26,361 nucleotides of DNA. Source: CAYNDB01 sp964395915 (lineage in GTDB: Bacteria; Nitrospinota_A; UBA7883; JAJRTC01). The DNA is taken from contig CAYNDB010000023.1 in NCBI GenBank assembly GCA_964395915.1, positions 1 to 26,361 of the forward strand, read 5' to 3'. Shown here one piece after another: positions 24,602 to 26,361 of this stretch (its first letter is position 1; every line of letters starts with the position of its first letter). A program made the position numbers and the translations under genes. The notes below the pieces were generated by a model, which was not told the origin of the DNA, searched no databases, and was given only the letters and a program-made list of their open reading frames with translations.

Positions 24602-26089
24602 CTATAAATCAAAAACTGTCTCAGCGGGTTCCGCTTTAGCCCTTCTCGATTTTTTTCGGGACAATATCACGCCGACAAAAAATATAGAAAGCGTGCCGAT
24701 GATGGTCGTCATGAACGAGTGAAACGGATTTGCAAACGGCAAGCCTACTTTCCGCGAAAACGTAGCCCATAATATTACAAGTATCCCAACCACAACGCCA
24801 ATCGCCGCTTGTGACGACTCTGTCCTGCGGGACAACGCGCCGAGAAGAAAAAGGCCAAGCATCCCGCCTGAGAATATTCCGGCAAGGCTCCACCAGACGT
24901 CGAGCGCGCTTTTAATCGATATCATCAATAAAGCGGTACCCGTTCCCAACGCGCCGAATATAAGAGTCGCAACACGCAGGAAACGAATTTTTTGAGCGTC
25001 GCTCGCGTCACGATTGATAAAACGGTTGTAGACGTCGCTCATAAGGATTGTGGACGATGAGTTCAGCGATGTGTCTACCGAGCTCATGGCGGCTGCAAAA
25101 AGCGCGGCGATGAGAAGCCCTGTGGCGCCGGAAGGAAGCTTCGTCACTATAAAATGTGGAAACACCTTGTCGCCCGAAATCCCATCCGGCAAAAGCCCTG
25201 GCGCAACTGAGTAGTATGCGAACAAAGCCGAACCTATAAAAAGAAATAGCGCGCTGACAGGAACATACATCAAGGCGCCGATCCATACAGACCTCCGCGC
25301 TTCGGTAAGCGACTTTGCCGCGTGGTATCGCTGGATATAGGACTGGTCGATCCCGAAATTTTGCAGATTTATAACGACTCCATAAATGAAGACCAACCAG
25401 AAGGTGGAATCGAAAAACGAAAAATCAAACGAGCCGAGCGAAAATTTATCATGCTCGGAAGCGATTGTGAAAAGCTGTGACGGCCCTTCCGGCATTCCCA
25501 AAAGAAGTATGACAACGCACACGATGGCTCCAATGGTCAGGACGGCGCTCTGTATTGCGTCTGTCCAAATCACAGCCTCGATGCCGCCTACCACCGTATA
25601 AAAGGTAACGAGAAAGCCCGCTATGATTATAATCGCCGTTATGTCCCATCCTGTCAGCCGCTCCAGCGCAAGAGCCACGAGGAAAAGAATTGTTCCCACT
25701 CGCGCAAGCTGTGTCAGAAGATAAAATATCATGGCGTATGTTCTCGCCCACACGCCGAACCTGCGCTCGAGATAGGCATACGCCGAGATGTCGCCGGAGC
25801 TTCTGTAGAGTGGTATGAACCAACGCGTCGCCACATACGCGGCCAAGGGGAGCGAAAGCGAGAAGGCTAAAGCGTTCCAGTTGGATGAATACGCTTTACC
25901 CGGTAACGCTAAAAACGATATCGACGAAAGATAAGTGCCGAATATCGACAACCCTACAACCCACCCGGAAAGCCGTCCTTTGGCGGATGTGAACCCTTCC
26001 GCTGTTGAGGATTTACGGTAGAAAAGACATCCGAACGCAGTAACCCCTGCGACATATGTAATAAGAACAGCGGTATCGAGCCAGGTCAC
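24602..26089 (-). CDS. Sodium:solute symporter (SSS family)
   Basis: A 495-residue inner-membrane transporter with about 13 helices, coupling sodium uptake to an organic solute. Family hallmarks are an early GYLSSISFLALPG-like segment (TYLSSISFLALPGKAY), the helix-3 region YAYLERRFGVWARTYAMIFYLLTQLARVGTILF, YTVVGGIEAVIWTDAIQS, and LIAALFAAAMSSVDTSLNSSSTI, where the sodium-binding serines lie. It resembles the sialic-acid/glucose-type branch more than proline or pantothenate carriers, but the substrate cannot be stated. The start is a GTG at 26089 that overlaps the stop of the upstream gene (GTGA), which suggests translational coupling. The C-terminus is basic (SRKKSRRAKAEPAE). It converges with fliA, with 91 bp between. 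Confidence 0.9.
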   Translation of the reverse strand: MTWLDTAVLITYVAGVTAFGCLFYRKSSTAEGFTSAKGRLSGWVVGLSIFGTYLSSISFLALPGKAYSSNWNALAFSLSLPLAAYVATRWFIPLYRSSGDISAYAYLERRFGVWARTYAMIFYLLTQLARVGTILFLVALALERLTGWDITAIIIIAGFLVTFYTVVGGIEAVIWTDAIQSAVLTIGAIVCVVILLLGMPEGPSQLFTIASEHDKFSLGSFDFSFFDSTFWLVFIYGVVINLQNFGIDQSYIQRYHAAKSLTEARRSVWIGALMYVPVSALFLFIGSALFAYYSVAPGLLPDGISGDKVFPHFIVTKLPSGATGLLIAALFAAAMSSVDTSLNSSSTILMSDVYNRFINRDASDAQKIRFLRVATLIFGALGTGTALLMISIKSALDVWWSLAGIFSGGMLGLFLLGALSRRTESSQAAIGVVVGILVILWATFSRKVGLPFANPFHSFMTTIIGTLSIFFVGVILSRKKSRRAKAEPAETVFDL

Positions 26090-26361
26090 GGCGTCATATT
26101 TTCTTCAAGATAGTAGTCAAGGTTTTCCGCCCTCTGCGCAAACAGGTATACAAGTTGCGCTCCACTTAAAGCCATTGAGGAAACTCCTCCAAACAGGCCC
26201 TGTTTGTATTGGTAATGAACACGGTCGCAAATTATACAACCCCCCGCTCTCTCTGTGAAGGTGTGTCTGTGAATAAATTCTTTGAAAGGGCCGTTGCTCT
26301 GCCTGTCCGCAAAAGCGTTTGGCGGGTCCCACTCGATGAACTCAACTTCCCATGCGACAAT
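26086..26361 (-). CDS. SRPBCC-family ligand-binding protein, C-terminal part (5' partial)
   Basis: The frame is open from the right edge to a TGA at 26088-26086, giving the last 91 residues of a protein whose start is outside the window. It reads WEVEFIEWDPPNAFADRQ, GPFKEFIHRHTF, GCIICDRVHYQYKQGLFGG, then a long C-terminal helix (ALSGAQLVYLFAQRAENLDYYLEE). This follows the SRPBCC (START/Bet v1-like) fold: strands, a D-x-V-x-Y strand and a closing amphipathic helix. Such small soluble proteins bind hydrophobic ligands; some are annotated as cell-division inhibitor-like or oligoketide-cyclase-like. The stop overlaps the symporter start by three bases (GTGA), so the two are probably one operon. 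Confidence 0.75.
   Translation of the reverse strand: MVAWEVEFIEWDPPNAFADRQSNGPFKEFIHRHTFTERAGGCIICDRVHYQYKQGLFGGVSSMALSGAQLVYLFAQRAENLDYYLEENMTP

Noticed and set aside
26117..26332. A 71-codon minus-strand open frame at the right end
   Set aside because: It lies in another frame over the SRPBCC fragment, whose translation makes clear structural sense; this one does not.

Overview
The window is about 26.4 kb of densely coding DNA from a flagellated, apparently Gram-negative bacterium. Nothing in it names the species. Several traits fit lineages around the former Deltaproteobacteria or Nitrospinota: a flagellar export operon with both FlhF and FlhG, a sigma-54 type promoter before it, an FYDLN-type acidic zinc-ribbon protein beside dnaE, and a surface-polysaccharide locus. 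That placement is inference. No tRNA, rRNA, CRISPR array, insertion sequence or integrase was seen. TTG and GTG starts are frequent.

Positions 1-6799 (+ strand) hold the end of a surface-polysaccharide locus: a radical SAM protein cut by the left edge, a cytoplasmic sulfatase/alkaline-phosphatase-superfamily enzyme, an unrecognised polytopic membrane protein, a CapM/PglA-like family 4 glycosyltransferase, and an O-antigen ligase/polymerase-like protein with an extra C-terminal extracytoplasmic domain. It meets dnaE tail to tail with only 9 bp between.

Positions 6809-13841 (- strand) are a housekeeping block read as guaB, guaA, an FYDLN zinc-ribbon gene, then dnaE (replicative polymerase with an apparently intact PHP metal site). 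guaB has a recognisable promoter and a structured leader. The zinc-ribbon gene has a TATAAT box beside two abutting palindromes.

Positions 13842-14544 are a long divergent intergenic region. It ends in a near-consensus sigma-54 promoter at 14464-14479. From there runs the flagellar type III export operon fliO-fliP-fliQ-fliR-flhB-flhA-flhF-flhG plus a 75-residue two-helix membrane protein. FliO is unusual: it carries a signal peptide and an AMIN-like periplasmic domain before the usual membrane segment. fliA (sigma-28) follows with its own strong sigma-70 type promoter and a leader containing a perfect hairpin. This arrangement suggests a flagellar hierarchy in which sigma-54 drives the export apparatus and fliA expression can be set separately.

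Positions 24602-26361 (- strand) hold a sodium:solute symporter. Upstream lies the C-terminal part of an SRPBCC-type protein, cut by the right edge, whose stop codon overlaps the symporter start.
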